From the NCBI GenBank assembly GCA_016780625.1, contig JADHLN010000007.1, positions 1-35,125 on the forward strand: a stretch of DNA of 35,125 nucleotides, given 5' to 3'. The DNA comes from Rickettsiales bacterium (lineage in GTDB: Bacteria > Pseudomonadota > Alphaproteobacteria > Rickettsiales > JABIRX01). The translations under genes and the position numbers were made by a program. The notes under the pieces are model-generated. The model was not told the DNA's origin, did not search any database, and saw only the letters and a list, made by a program, of their open reading frames with translations. This document shows positions 25,216 through 34,966 of this stretch, in pieces (within the stretch, counting starts at the first letter, position 1; every line of letters starts with the position of its first letter).

Positions 25216-27279
25216 ATGAATATTTTTTCAGATATATCAATATTAAAAGGTGTTGGCTATAAATCCAAAGAAAATATTGTAAAGCTCATATCTGGAACAA
25301 GAATAATAGATCTATTACTTCACCTGCCAAATAAAATAATAGATAGATCTATCTCAAATAACATTACAAATACTGATCCAAATAGGCCATTTACTGTATT
25401 AGTTACAATAATAAAACATCAAAAAGGCTTTAAAAAACTTCCACATAAAGTAATTTGCAGCTCAGATTTTTATGATCATATAGAAATAAACTATTTCCAT
25501 AGCAATATAAAATATCTTATGGATTTATTGCCTGTAGGATCTCAAAAAATAATCAGTGGTAAAGCAAGAATTTTTAATAATAAAATACAAATTAATCACC
25601 CTGAAAAAATAATTAACCCTGATAATTACAGCAATAATTATGAAGCAAATTATCCTTTAACAAATAATTTAGGGCAAAATTTAATTCAAAAATTAATCCT
25701 AAAAGCAAGCAATATAATGGATAATATGCCAGAGTGGCAAGATCCAGAGTTAATAAAGCAAGAAAAATTCCTTAATTTCAAAGAAACTATAAATAAAATA
25801 CATAATCCAACAAATAGCAGTCAAATCGGACATAATTCAAGATATATTAGAAGAATTGCCTATGATGAATTTCTAAGTATGCAAATTGCTTTAAATATTG
25901 CAAATATGAATAGCATAGAAATAAAAACAAAACCAATAAAATCTAAAAGAGAAAAAGAAAAAATATTACGTGAAAAATTAAGCTATAATTTAACTAAAGA
26001 CCAAGAACAGGCGGTTAAAGAGATTATCAATGATCTTGAATCAGAAAAAATAATGAATCGACTCCTTCAAGGAGATGTTGGTACAGGAAAAACAATTGTA
26101 GCTGCAATAGCATGTCTAAATATTATTGAAGCAGGTTATCAAGCTGCATTTATGGTGCCCACATCAATTTTAGCCAAACAACAATATGAGTTTTTTGTAA
26201 ATATATTTGCTGATTTAGGCATAAACTCAGCTATAATAACAGGAAAAACAACAAAAAAAGAAAGAGTTATATTATTAGAAAAAATTAAAAATGGAGATAT
26301 CCAACTTGTTGTGGGTACGCATGCATTAATTTATGAAGAAATTAACTTTAAAAATTTAGCGCTAACAGTAATTGATGAACAGCATAGATTTGGTGTAAAT
26401 CAAAGAATAAATTTAATTGATAAGGGTCTTAAAAGTAATTTTCTATTAATGTCAGCAACTCCTATACCAAGAACATTAACCCTTTCATTATACGGAGATC
26501 TCGAGCTTTCTATAATAAAAGAAAAACCAGCAAATAGACAAAATATAGAAACAAGTATAATTGCAAATGACAAAATTGATGAATTAATTCAAAGAATTAA
26601 ACACGCTCTCAGTAAAAATGAAAAAATTTATTGGATATGTCCCCTTGTAAATGAATCTGAAAACTCTAATTATATCTCAACAATTGAACGTTATGAGCAA
26701 TTCAAAAAATATTTTGGAGATATTGTCGGAATGGTTCATGGCCAAATGAAACAAGATGAAAAAGATAATGAACTAAATAAATTTATAAATAATCAATATA
26801 AAATATTAATAGCAACAACTGTAATAGAAGTTGGTGTTAATGTTACTGATGCAACAATAATGATTATTGAAAATGCTGAATCATATGGGTTATCACAGTT
26901 ACATCAATTAAGAGGTAGAATTGGAAGAGGTAACTTAAAAGGCAGAACATTATTAATTTATGATAAACATAAAGCTAGCAAAACCTCCTTAAAAAGACTC
27001 GCTATATTACGAGAAACAAATGATGGTTTTAAAATTGCTGAAAAGGACTTAGAAATAAGAGGTAGCGGAGAAATATTAGGAACCAAGCAAAGCGGGTTGC
27101 CACAATTTAAGATAGCCTCCCTTGAAGCCCATAAAGATCTCCTTATAAAAGCCCATAAAGATGCAAAAATTATTATCAATAACGATCCTGAATTAGTAAA
27201 AGAAAGAGGAAAAAAAATAAGAATATTACTTGAGATATTTAATTACAAAGAAAAGCTTAAATTAAAAAATTATGGATAA
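25216..27279 (+). CDS. recG: ATP-dependent DNA helicase RecG
   Basis: The 687-residue branch-migrating helicase remodels stalled forks and Holliday junctions. Order: N-terminal wedge/OB domain (about residues 55-145), helicase motifs with Walker A GDVGTGKT (286-293), DEQH (387-390), LMSATPIPRTLTLSLYGDL, and the C-terminal QLHQLRGRIGRG, then the RecG-specific FKIAEKDLEIRGSGEILGTKQSG. It is complete. Placement after rpsT is not a universal arrangement. Confidence 0.97.
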   Translation: MNIFSDISILKGVGYKSKENIVKLISGTRIIDLLLHLPNKIIDRSISNNITNTDPNRPFTVLVTIIKHQKGFKKLPHKVICSSDFYDHIEINYFHSNIKYLMDLLPVGSQKIISGKARIFNNKIQINHPEKIINPDNYSNNYEANYPLTNNLGQNLIQKLILKASNIMDNMPEWQDPELIKQEKFLNFKETINKIHNPTNSSQIGHNSRYIRRIAYDEFLSMQIALNIANMNSIEIKTKPIKSKREKEKILREKLSYNLTKDQEQAVKEIINDLESEKIMNRLLQGDVGTGKTIVAAIACLNIIEAGYQAAFMVPTSILAKQQYEFFVNIFADLGINSAIITGKTTKKERVILLEKIKNGDIQLVVGTHALIYEEINFKNLALTVIDEQHRFGVNQRINLIDKGLKSNFLLMSATPIPRTLTLSLYGDLELSIIKEKPANRQNIETSIIANDKIDELIQRIKHALSKNEKIYWICPLVNESENSNYISTIERYEQFKKYFGDIVGMVHGQMKQDEKDNELNKFINNQYKILIATTVIEVGVNVTDATIMIIENAESYGLSQLHQLRGRIGRGNLKGRTLLIYDKHKASKTSLKRLAILRETNDGFKIAEKDLEIRGSGEILGTKQSGLPQFKIASLEAHKDLLIKAHKDAKIIINNDPELVKERGKKIRILLEIFNYKEKLKLKNYG

Positions 27280-27318
27280 TTATATAAAATATTGTTAAAT
27301 AAATAAAAATATTAAGAA

Positions 27319-28632
27319 ATGCCTAAATTCTACAAACCCCAAGAAATACAAGATAACGACCTAAATCTTATTAATTGTAACATCATAGACCCTGAATCAA
27401 ATTATAATGAAACAGGAAATATAATAATAACAAATGGTATTATTAAGGAATTTGGTCCAAATATCAAAATAGATAAAAATATTAAAACTATTGATTGCAA
27501 AGGTAAAATAGTAGCACCAGGATTAATAGATATCCAAGTGCATTTTAGAGACCCCGGGCAAACAAATAAGGAAGATATAATAACTGGCAGTAAAGCAGCT
27601 ATCTCAGGCGGAGTAACATCAGTAGTTTGTCAGCCTAACACTTTACCAACAATTGATAATACAGTAATTGCAAATTATTTAAAATATAAAAGTGAATTAG
27701 AATCATATTGCAATATATATTTATATGCTGCCATCACTAAAAATTTGAAAGGAGATGAATTATCAGAATTAATATCTCTATCAGAACTAGATAATGTTGT
27801 AGGATTCACCGATGACGGACTTCCAATAATGAATAGCTATATTATGAGAAGAGCATTTGAACATGCTAAAGCATTAAATATGGTAGTTGCACAACATGCA
27901 GAAGATCTTAATTTATCAAATAAAGGATGTATAAATGAAGGTAAAGTTTCAGAAGAGATTGGAGTAAGAGGAATACCTAATATTTCAGAATCAATAATAG
28001 TAGCAAGAGATATTGATCTAGTTAGACTAACTGGAGCAAGATATCATGTTCTTCATGTGTCTGCAAAAGAAACATTGCCCTATATAAGGCAGGCTAAAAA
28101 AGAAGGTTTACCAGTAACAGCTGAAGTATCACCCCATCATTTTACCCTAACTGAAGAAGATGTATTAAAACATAATACTAATGCCAAAATGAATCCACCA
28201 TTAAGATCAAAAGAAGATAAGGAAGCGCTTATTGAGGCATTATGTGATGGAACTATAGACGCTATAGCAACAGATCATGCACCACATGATTATCATTCTA
28301 AAAATACAAGCTTAGAGCAAGCAGCATTTGGTATTACAGGTTTAGAAACAATGCTACCAATTAGCCTAGAACTTTATCATAAAAAGAAAATTTCATTAAA
28401 TGATCTGCTTGCTAAACTAACATGCAAACCTGCGGATATAATTAATATTAAAGCAGGAAGAATCAAAAAAGGATATAATGCAGATATATGTATAATTGAT
28501 TTAGATCAAGAATGGAAAATAGATATTAATAATTCACATTCTAAGTCAAAAAACTCGCCATTTCATAATAGGAAAGTTAAAGGCAGGGTTTTAAAAACTA
28601 TAAAATCTGGAAAATTAGTTTATGAACTATAA
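27319..28632 (+). CDS. pyrC: Dihydroorotase, class I type (PyrC)
   Basis: The 437-residue amidohydrolase interconverts carbamoyl-aspartate and dihydroorotate in pyrimidine synthesis. Class I landmarks are QVHFRDPGQTNKEDI, FTDDGLPI (Asp in place of the carboxylated Lys), a metal-site His in VSPHHFTL, and ATDHAPHDYH. An oddity is that the usual first zinc His of the HxH motif is Gln73 (CAA at 27535), while His75 and the later ligands are intact. The start follows recG by 39 bases. It ends one base before the convergent DUF1467 gene. Confidence 0.9.
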   Translation: MPKFYKPQEIQDNDLNLINCNIIDPESNYNETGNIIITNGIIKEFGPNIKIDKNIKTIDCKGKIVAPGLIDIQVHFRDPGQTNKEDIITGSKAAISGGVTSVVCQPNTLPTIDNTVIANYLKYKSELESYCNIYLYAAITKNLKGDELSELISLSELDNVVGFTDDGLPIMNSYIMRRAFEHAKALNMVVAQHAEDLNLSNKGCINEGKVSEEIGVRGIPNISESIIVARDIDLVRLTGARYHVLHVSAKETLPYIRQAKKEGLPVTAEVSPHHFTLTEEDVLKHNTNAKMNPPLRSKEDKEALIEALCDGTIDAIATDHAPHDYHSKNTSLEQAAFGITGLETMLPISLELYHKKKISLNDLLAKLTCKPADIINIKAGRIKKGYNADICIIDLDQEWKIDINNSHSKSKNSPFHNRKVKGRVLKTIKSGKLVYEL

Positions 28633-28647
28633 TCTAATAAAGATTAT
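28629..28647. terminator. Weak hairpin at the convergent ends of pyrC and the DUF1467 gene
   Basis: A 7-base-pair perfect stem (ATAATCT with AGATTAT) and a 5-base loop lie across the stops of the two convergent genes. Only three T follow on plus. In such AT-rich sequence it may be chance. Confidence 0.25.
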
Positions 28648-28858
28648 TTAGTAAATAAGCTGTAAATAAATATTGAAATAAAAATGTTAAGGGAAAGGCA
28701 ATTATTGTTACAATAATAAATTTTCTAAATAAATATAAAGATTTTATTTCCTTTTTATATATATCCTTCTTATTAATTTCCCTTTCACTTATTCCAATTG
28801 GTAAAGCAATAAAAAAACAAATCCACCAAATACATAAATAAGCAATAATTATTGTCAT
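28634..28858 (-). CDS. Small DUF1467-family membrane protein
   Basis: The 74-residue protein has two hydrophobic helices (about residues 4-21 and 46-70) and the DUF1467 pattern: an N-terminal WWICFFIALPIGIS, a short charged linker, and a second helix. Its function is unknown; the family occurs widely in alphaproteobacteria. The ATG follows directly after the dut stop, so it is read from the dut transcript. Confidence 0.75.
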   Translation of the reverse strand: MTIIIAYLCIWWICFFIALPIGISEREINKKDIYKKEIKSLYLFRKFIIVTIIAFPLTFLFQYLFTAYLLNNLY

Positions 28859-29299
28859 TTATGTGCCTGTTGATCCAAATCCTCCCTCACCCCTTGATGT
28901 TTCATCAAGATTATCAACATAATCAAAATTTACATATTCATATTTAGCAATAACCATTTGAGCAATTCTTTGACCTTTAGTTACAATAAAATCATCCTTA
29001 CCATGATTGATTAAAATAACACCAACCTCACCACGATAATCAGAATCTATGGTTCCAGGGCTATTTAAAACTGTAACAGAATTCTTTAATGCAAGACCAG
29101 ATCTAGGTCTAATTTGCGCTTCATAACCCTCAGGTAAAGCTATAGCTATCCCAGTAGGTATTAATTTAGTAGAATTAGGTTTAATAATTATATCCTGATC
29201 ATTATTAGCCCTTAGATCAATACCTGCGCTACCTTTTGTAGCGTAACTAAGATTATTACTTGATAAACTATTATCTAAGAGTTTTATTTGCAATTTCAT
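28859..29299 (-). CDS. dut: Deoxyuridine triphosphatase Dut
   Basis: The 146-residue trimeric dUTPase hydrolyses dUTP to dUMP, keeping uracil out of DNA and feeding dTMP synthesis. All five motifs are seen: [42 protein letters not shown] and the C-terminal [10 protein letters not shown]. It is divergent from trpS and followed immediately by the DUF1467 gene. Confidence 0.97.
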   Translation of the reverse strand: MKLQIKLLDNSLSSNNLSYATKGSAGIDLRANNDQDIIIKPNSTKLIPTGIAIALPEGYEAQIRPRSGLALKNSVTVLNSPGTIDSDYRGEVGVILINHGKDDFIVTKGQRIAQMVIAKYEYVNFDYVDNLDETSRGEGGFGSTGT

Positions 29300-29368
29300 T
29301 GATTTAAAGTTATTTTATTCAAAAATTAATTTAAACCATTATAATATTCTTTCAAGGTTTTAATAGTT

Positions 29369-30355
29369 ATGGAAATATTATTATCTGCAATACAACCTAC
29401 AGGAAATATACATATTGGAAATTATCTTGGTAGCATTACTAATTGGATAAAACTACAAAATCAATATAAGTCAATATTCTCAATTGTAGATCTTCATGCC
29501 TTAACTAATTCTAAGCTAGAAGAAAACCTTCATAATAATAGCCTAAAAACATTAGCTACCTATTTAGCATCAGGCATAGATGCAAATAAATCACTAATAT
29601 TTAGACAATCAGATGTTAAAGCTCATTGTGAGCTATTTTGGATTCTAAACTGCATCACCCAAATAGGAAAGCTAAATAGGATGACTCAGTTTAAAGAAAA
29701 AACTGGTAAAAACAAAGAAAAAGCTAATCTTGGTCTTTATAATTATCCCATATTAATGGCCGCAGACATAATGCTTTACAAAGCATCTAAAGTTCCAGTG
29801 GGTGCTGATCAAAAACAACATATAGAATTAGCTAACGAAATTATTCAAACATTTAACCATAAATATAATAATAATTATTTTCAAAAAATAGAGGTAATAA
29901 TTAATGAAAATAATAAAAGAATCATGTCACTTAAAGATGCTAATAATAAAATGAGTAAATCAGATCCATCAGAATATAGCAGAATAAATATTTTTGATGA
30001 TAATGATCAGATAAGATCTAAAATTATGAAAGCAAAAACAGATAATGAGGCAAATTTATCAGAAAATCTCGATAATAGACCTGAAATTATGAATTTAATC
30101 AAAATATTCAGTGCCTTTACCGATAAAAACAGCCAAATAATTATAAATCAATATAATGACTTAGGTAATAAAAAATTTAAAACTGACCTTGCAGAAATTA
30201 TAATAAATAAATTAGAGCCAATAAGAAATGAAGCATTGAAATTATTAGATAATAAAACAGATCTAGAAAATCTTCTTATAAAGAATTCTGAAAAAGCATG
30301 TGAAATAGCAGATAAAAATATTAAAGAAATAAAACAAATAATAGGTATTAATTAA
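29369..30355 (+). CDS. trpS: Tryptophanyl-tRNA synthetase
   Basis: A 328-residue class I synthetase. The HIGH-type motif appears as GNIHIGNYLG near residue 15, the central region holds MAADIMLYKASKVPVGADQKQH, and KMSKSDPSEY is the KMSKS loop. The length is normal for a bacterial TrpRS. Its TAA stop shares a base with the ATG of nadA. Confidence 0.96.
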   Translation: MEILLSAIQPTGNIHIGNYLGSITNWIKLQNQYKSIFSIVDLHALTNSKLEENLHNNSLKTLATYLASGIDANKSLIFRQSDVKAHCELFWILNCITQIGKLNRMTQFKEKTGKNKEKANLGLYNYPILMAADIMLYKASKVPVGADQKQHIELANEIIQTFNHKYNNNYFQKIEVIINENNKRIMSLKDANNKMSKSDPSEYSRINIFDDNDQIRSKIMKAKTDNEANLSENLDNRPEIMNLIKIFSAFTDKNSQIIINQYNDLGNKKFKTDLAEIIINKLEPIRNEALKLLDNKTDLENLLIKNSEKACEIADKNIKEIKQIIGIN

Positions 30356-31290
30356 TGCAAGAAGAAACATTAATTCCCAAGATAAAAAACCTATTAAAAA
30401 CTAAAAATGCAATATTGCTTGCTCATTATTACCAAAATGATGACATACAAGATATAGCTGATTTTGTAGGAGATTCTCTTGATCTATCAAAAAAAGCTGC
30501 GACTACTGATGCAGATATTATTTTATTTTCAGGAGTAAAATTTATGGCAGATGTTGCTAAAATTTTAAATCCTAACAAGAAAGTTCTAGTACCTGATTTA
30601 AATGCAGGATGCTCACTCGAGGAATCATGTCCACCAGATAAATTTAAAGAATTTTGTCAGCTACATAGTGATCATCTAGTCATAAGCTATATAAATTGCT
30701 CTGCAGAAGTTAAAGCACTATCAGATATTATAGTTACCTCATCAAATGCAGAGGCAATTATTAATTCACTAGATAAAAACGAAAAAATAATTTTTGCTCC
30801 AGATAAAAATTTAGGAAATTATCTTAATAAAAAAACTGGAAGAAATATGAAGTTATGGCAAGGATCATGCATTGTTCATGAACAATTTTCCTTAAAAAAA
30901 TTAATCCAGTTAAAAGAAAGATTCCCAGATGCAAATGTGATTGCACATCCAGAATGTCCAGAATATCTTCTTGATGAATCAGATTTTATTGGATCTACAT
31001 CAAAATTATTAAATTATGTTAAAGAATCATCTAATAATAATATTATTGTCCTTACTGAATCTGGTATTATTCATCAAATGAACAAGATTAACCCTAAAAT
31101 TAATTATCATATAGTACCAGCAATAAACGATACAACATGCACAAATTGCAGTAACTGTCCTTTTATGAAGATGAATGATATTGAAAAAATATATAATACT
31201 ATTTTAAATGAAAATAATGAGATTATATTACCATCAGAATTAAGAGATAAGGCGCAAAAACCATTACAAAAAATGCTTAAAATAATATGA
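30355..31290 (+). CDS. nadA: Quinolinate synthase NadA
   Basis: The 311-residue enzyme makes quinolinate from iminoaspartate and dihydroxyacetone phosphate using a [4Fe-4S] cluster. Cluster cysteines are most likely Cys86 (NAGCSLEESC), Cys172 (WQGSCIVHEQF) and one of Cys262/265/268 (TCTNCSNCPFM). Other family segments are AHYYQNDDIQDIADFVGDS and HPECPEYL. nadB and nadC are not in the window. The TGA stop overlaps the next ATG by 4 bases. Confidence 0.95.
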   Translation: MQEETLIPKIKNLLKTKNAILLAHYYQNDDIQDIADFVGDSLDLSKKAATTDADIILFSGVKFMADVAKILNPNKKVLVPDLNAGCSLEESCPPDKFKEFCQLHSDHLVISYINCSAEVKALSDIIVTSSNAEAIINSLDKNEKIIFAPDKNLGNYLNKKTGRNMKLWQGSCIVHEQFSLKKLIQLKERFPDANVIAHPECPEYLLDESDFIGSTSKLLNYVKESSNNNIIVLTESGIIHQMNKINPKINYHIVPAINDTTCTNCSNCPFMKMNDIEKIYNTILNENNEIILPSELRDKAQKPLQKMLKII

Positions 31291-31709
31291 GTGATGAACT
31301 TCAAAAAATAGCTAGAATATTATCTAAAGAGAGAAAGCGTCAAAAATTAAATAAAAAAACAATAGCTAAAGAACTTAATATAACTATAGATTATATTAAT
31401 AAAATAGAATCAGGCAATCTAGATGAGCATATCAGCAAAATTCTTACATCTAGATATATAAAAACCTACTGCAATTATCTAAATATTAACCCAAAACAAT
31501 ATATTAAAAACTATCTTCATGACAAAGATAAAAATAATAAACTATCCAATAAACATATTATATATAAAATTACAAAAAATAACATAGCAAAACTATCAGC
31601 CATTATATTTTTTATATATATAATAATAGTTAATATATATTTAACTCAAAATAAAAATAATCATAACGAACAAAAAAATAATAAAATTATGATTCTACAT
31701 CATAATTAG
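31287..31709 (+). CDS. Short RodZ-like protein: HTH domain plus one membrane helix
   Basis: The 140 residues contain an N-terminal Xre/HTH_25-type domain (about 8-68, with ARILSKERKRQKLNKKTIAK and the ITIDYINKIESG turn). A basic Asn/Lys linker and one hydrophobic helix (about 104-122) follow, then a short tail. This is the layout of the morphogenesis protein RodZ, but the long periplasmic domain (DUF4115) is absent, and the gene ends where gcvPB begins from the other strand. It may be a reduced RodZ or a degraded membrane regulator. It overlaps nadA by 4 bases. Confidence 0.7.
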   Translation: MSDELQKIARILSKERKRQKLNKKTIAKELNITIDYINKIESGNLDEHISKILTSRYIKTYCNYLNINPKQYIKNYLHDKDKNNKLSNKHIIYKITKNNIAKLSAIIFFIYIIIVNIYLTQNKNNHNEQKNNKIMILHHN

Positions 31710-33232
31710 TTATTTTCTATCATCTGCCAGGAAAGAATAGGATTTCTTGCAGCACTTGTCTCATCTAAACGTTTTTTTGGAGTGCTTACTGGAAATTCTT
31801 TAAATTTATCACCCCTTCCCTCTGAGATTTCTATAGCAATATATTTCATTGTAGCTATAAATTTATCCAATGTATTTTTATTCTCTGTTTCAGTAGGCTC
31901 AATAAGCATAGCACCAGGAACAGTTAGAGGAAAATACATTGTCATCGGATGAAAACCAAATTCAACAAGAGCCTTAGCTATATCAAGAGTAGAAATGTCA
32001 TATTTAGACTGAATCTTATCAGTAAAAAGACACTCATGCATACAATTACCAGAATATGCTAAATTATAATGATCCTTTAATTTAACCATAATATAATTTG
32101 CACTTAAAACAGCATCTCTACTAACCATTCTCAAACCATTAATACCATTGCTAAGCATATATGACAAAGCTCTGACCATAAGGGTAAATTGACCATAAAA
32201 ACCTTTAATCTGACCAATTGAATTTTTAGAATCTCTCACAAATATAAATTTATTATTAAATTTTTTTACATAAGGAACTGGAAGATATTCTGATAATTCT
32301 GAAGAAACTGCAATTGGACCACATCCAGGCCCACCACCACCATGAGGTGTTGAAAAAGTTTTATGAAGGTTAAAATGCATAACATCAATACCAAGTTCTC
32401 CAGGTTTAATATAACCAACTATAGCATTAAAATTAGCTCCATCACAATAAAAATATGCCCCAACTGAATGAATAAGATCTGCTATTTTTACTATATCCTT
32501 TTCAAACTTACCGCATGTATTAGGATTAGTAAGCATTATAGCTGCAATTTCCTCACCATAATGAGATATAAATTCCTCTATTTCTCCTAAATCACAAAAT
32601 CCATCCTTAGTAGTCTTTACAGTTAGAATTTTATATCCACATGATGCTGCTGTAGCAGGATTTGTTCCATGCGCTGAATCAGGTATAATAACATATTTTC
32701 TTGTATTACCCTTTACCTCATGAGCCTTCCTTATTACGCTCATACCAGCATATTCACCATGTGCACCAGCAGCAGGATTCAATGATACAGAATCAAGGCC
32801 ACTTAATTCACTTAACCATTTTTGTAGCTCATACATTACTTCTAAACAACCTTGAATAGTTGATTCATTTTGCAATGGATGAACATCTCTAAAACCACTC
32901 AATCTAGCTACAAGTTCATTTATTCTAGGATTATGCTTCATTGTACATGAACCAAGGGGATAAAAGCCTGTATCAATAGAATAATTTTTTTGTGACAATC
33001 TAGTAAAATGACGAATAATATCAGGCTCGCTATGTGAAGGAATATTTAAATCATCCCTTTCCTCTACACCTATATATAAATCAAAATCATCAAAAGAGTA
33101 ATCCTCAATATCAACACCTGATATTTCTTCATCTCTACCAGTAGAAATTAATAAGGGAACATCATAGTCAAGACCTCTTCCCTCAAAAACAGGTTCTATA
33201 TTTACAGAATGTATTTCAGCTTTATTTTTCAT
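31706..33232 (-). CDS. gcvPB: Glycine dehydrogenase (decarboxylating) subunit 2
   Basis: The 508-residue C-terminal half of the P-protein carries the pyridoxal phosphate. Lys291 in HFNLHKTFSTPHGGGGPG is the cofactor lysine, with GSCTMKHNPRINE, AAGAHGEYAGM, HGTNPATAA and DGANFNAIVG also present. With subunit 1 it decarboxylates glycine and loads the aminomethyl group on GcvH lipoate. The start overlaps the gcvPA stop by 4 bases. The 3' end overlaps the convergent HTH gene by 4 bases. Confidence 0.96.
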   Translation of the reverse strand: MKNKAEIHSVNIEPVFEGRGLDYDVPLLISTGRDEEISGVDIEDYSFDDFDLYIGVEERDDLNIPSHSEPDIIRHFTRLSQKNYSIDTGFYPLGSCTMKHNPRINELVARLSGFRDVHPLQNESTIQGCLEVMYELQKWLSELSGLDSVSLNPAAGAHGEYAGMSVIRKAHEVKGNTRKYVIIPDSAHGTNPATAASCGYKILTVKTTKDGFCDLGEIEEFISHYGEEIAAIMLTNPNTCGKFEKDIVKIADLIHSVGAYFYCDGANFNAIVGYIKPGELGIDVMHFNLHKTFSTPHGGGGPGCGPIAVSSELSEYLPVPYVKKFNNKFIFVRDSKNSIGQIKGFYGQFTLMVRALSYMLSNGINGLRMVSRDAVLSANYIMVKLKDHYNLAYSGNCMHECLFTDKIQSKYDISTLDIAKALVEFGFHPMTMYFPLTVPGAMLIEPTETENKNTLDKFIATMKYIAIEISEGRGDKFKEFPVSTPKKRLDETSAARNPILSWQMIENN

Positions 33233-34494
33233 AATATTTCCTTAATATTATTTACATAATTATCAATTGAATCAATATTATTTAATTCTGTAACAGTAAC
33301 AAGAACCTTATTATCTGAAATAGCTATACCTGCCATAATATTTTTTTCTAGCATTTTATCTAAAAAAATACTTGCATTACATGGTAATTCTATAACAAAT
33401 TCATTAAAAAATGATTTGTTAATTATATTTATATTTTTAATAGAAGATATCTTCTTAAATAATAATTGAGCTCTATAATGATTTAGCTTTGCAAGTTTTG
33501 TAAAACCAGATTTTCCTAAGAGAGCTAAATGAATAGTAAATGCAACCATATTCAATCCTTGATTTGAGCATATATTGGATGTAGCCTTTGCTCTTCTAAT
33601 ATGCTGCTCTCTAGCATTTAAAGTAAGTACAAAACCATCCTGACCATCCTTATCCTTAGTTAAGCCACATATTCTACCAGGAATCTGTCTAAGATATTGT
33701 TTTTTACATGCAAAATAACCTAGATGTGGGCCACCAAAATTCATACCTACACCTAATGATTGAGCATCTCCAACAACAATATCAGCTTCCTTAGGAGGCT
33801 TTATTAAACCAAATGCTAATATTTCTGTGTTTACTACAATTAATAAAGCTCCAATTTCAGAGCAAATTTTCTTATATTCATCAATAATAGCAGGTGAACC
33901 ATAAAAATCAGGGGTTTGCAGAATAATCGCTGATATATTATCAAGATCATCCTTGTCCAGTGAAATATTTACCTTACCAATATATGACTGTAAAACATTT
34001 AAATAATCAGGGTTGATTTTATTTGCTATAAAAACTCTATCCTTCTTTTTAATTCGTTTAGACATTAAAACAGATTCAACTAAAGCTGTTGCACCATCAT
34101 ATAATGAAGCATTTGAAACATCCATTCCTGTTAATTCACAAATTAAGCTTTGATATTCAAAAATACATGCCAAAGTACCTTGTGAAATTTCAGGTTGATA
34201 AGGTGTATATGATGTTAAGAATTCTGCTCTTTGAATAATATGATCTACAGATGCAGGAATATGATGTCTATAACAACCCCCACCAAGAAAAAAATCTACA
34301 TCAGACGCAGAAATATTCTTATTAGATAATGACTTAAAAAAATCAAATACCTTATGTTCAACTAAACCATCAGGTAGATTAAAGCTAGACTTAATATTAT
34401 TAGGAACGTCACTATATAAATCATCAATTGTTTTAACTCCAATTGCTGAAAGCATTTCATCTCTATCCTTGTTACTATGAGCTAAGAATCGCAT
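33229..34494 (-). CDS. gcvPA: Glycine dehydrogenase (decarboxylating) subunit 1
   Basis: The 421-residue N-terminal half of the split P-protein. Features include GGGCYRHHIPASVDHIIQR, TSYTPYQPEISQGTLACIFE, the MDVSNASLYDGATALVE region, and GMNFGGPHLGYFA, then REQHIRRAKATSNICSNQ. It pairs with gcvPB. The two-gene form is common in many bacteria, while others have one long gcvP. It lies 14 bases after gcvH and ends in TGA. Confidence 0.96.
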   Translation of the reverse strand: MRFLAHSNKDRDEMLSAIGVKTIDDLYSDVPNNIKSSFNLPDGLVEHKVFDFFKSLSNKNISASDVDFFLGGGCYRHHIPASVDHIIQRAEFLTSYTPYQPEISQGTLACIFEYQSLICELTGMDVSNASLYDGATALVESVLMSKRIKKKDRVFIANKINPDYLNVLQSYIGKVNISLDKDDLDNISAIILQTPDFYGSPAIIDEYKKICSEIGALLIVVNTEILAFGLIKPPKEADIVVGDAQSLGVGMNFGGPHLGYFACKKQYLRQIPGRICGLTKDKDGQDGFVLTLNAREQHIRRAKATSNICSNQGLNMVAFTIHLALLGKSGFTKLAKLNHYRAQLLFKKISSIKNINIINKSFFNEFVIELPCNASIFLDKMLEKNIMAGIAISDNKVLVTVTELNNIDSIDNYVNNIKEIL

Positions 34495-34508
34495 GTTATT
34501 TTATTTTA

Positions 34509-34913
34509 CTATTCTTCATCTAAAAAAGAGCTATAACCATCTGAACTTAACAAATCATCTAATTGATCAGGATCATCAAGTTCGATTTTAAATAACCAAC
34601 CTTCATTATATGGATCCTCATTAATAGCTTCTGGATGAGAATCAAGATGGTCATTAACCTCTATAATATTACCAGTAACAGGAGCATAAACCTCGCTTGC
34701 AGATTTTGCAGATTCAACAACAGCAACTTCATCGCCTACTTCAAATTTTTCTCCTTCATCAGGCAATTCAACATGGACAATATCACCCATAGAGGATTGA
34801 GCATGATCACTTATCCCAATAATAGCAATATTATCATTCTTATCATCTCTAATTACCCATTCATGATCTTTTGTAAATCTATAATTTTCAGGTATATTTG
34901 TTTTTTCTGACAT
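34509..34913 (-). CDS. gcvH: Glycine cleavage system H protein
   Basis: The 134-residue lipoyl carrier shuttles the aminomethyl group between P, T and L proteins. The lipoylated residue is Lys70 in VVESAKSASEVYAPVTG, and the family N-terminal FTKDHEWV is present. The last ten residues are an acidic/serine-rich tail. A 53-base gap separates it from the gcvT end. Confidence 0.97.
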   Translation of the reverse strand: MSEKTNIPENYRFTKDHEWVIRDDKNDNIAIIGISDHAQSSMGDIVHVELPDEGEKFEVGDEVAVVESAKSASEVYAPVTGNIIEVNDHLDSHPEAINEDPYNEGWLFKIELDDPDQLDDLLSSDGYSSFLDEE

Positions 34914-34966
34914 AATCTAAATATAATAAAAAATAATAATTAATCCTTATATATATATTTTTAAAA

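Noticed and set aside
34914-34966. Glycine riboswitch in front of gcvH
   Set aside because: The gap is only 53 AT-rich bases inside an operon and cannot hold the tandem aptamer; any riboswitch would be upstream of gcvT, beyond the window.
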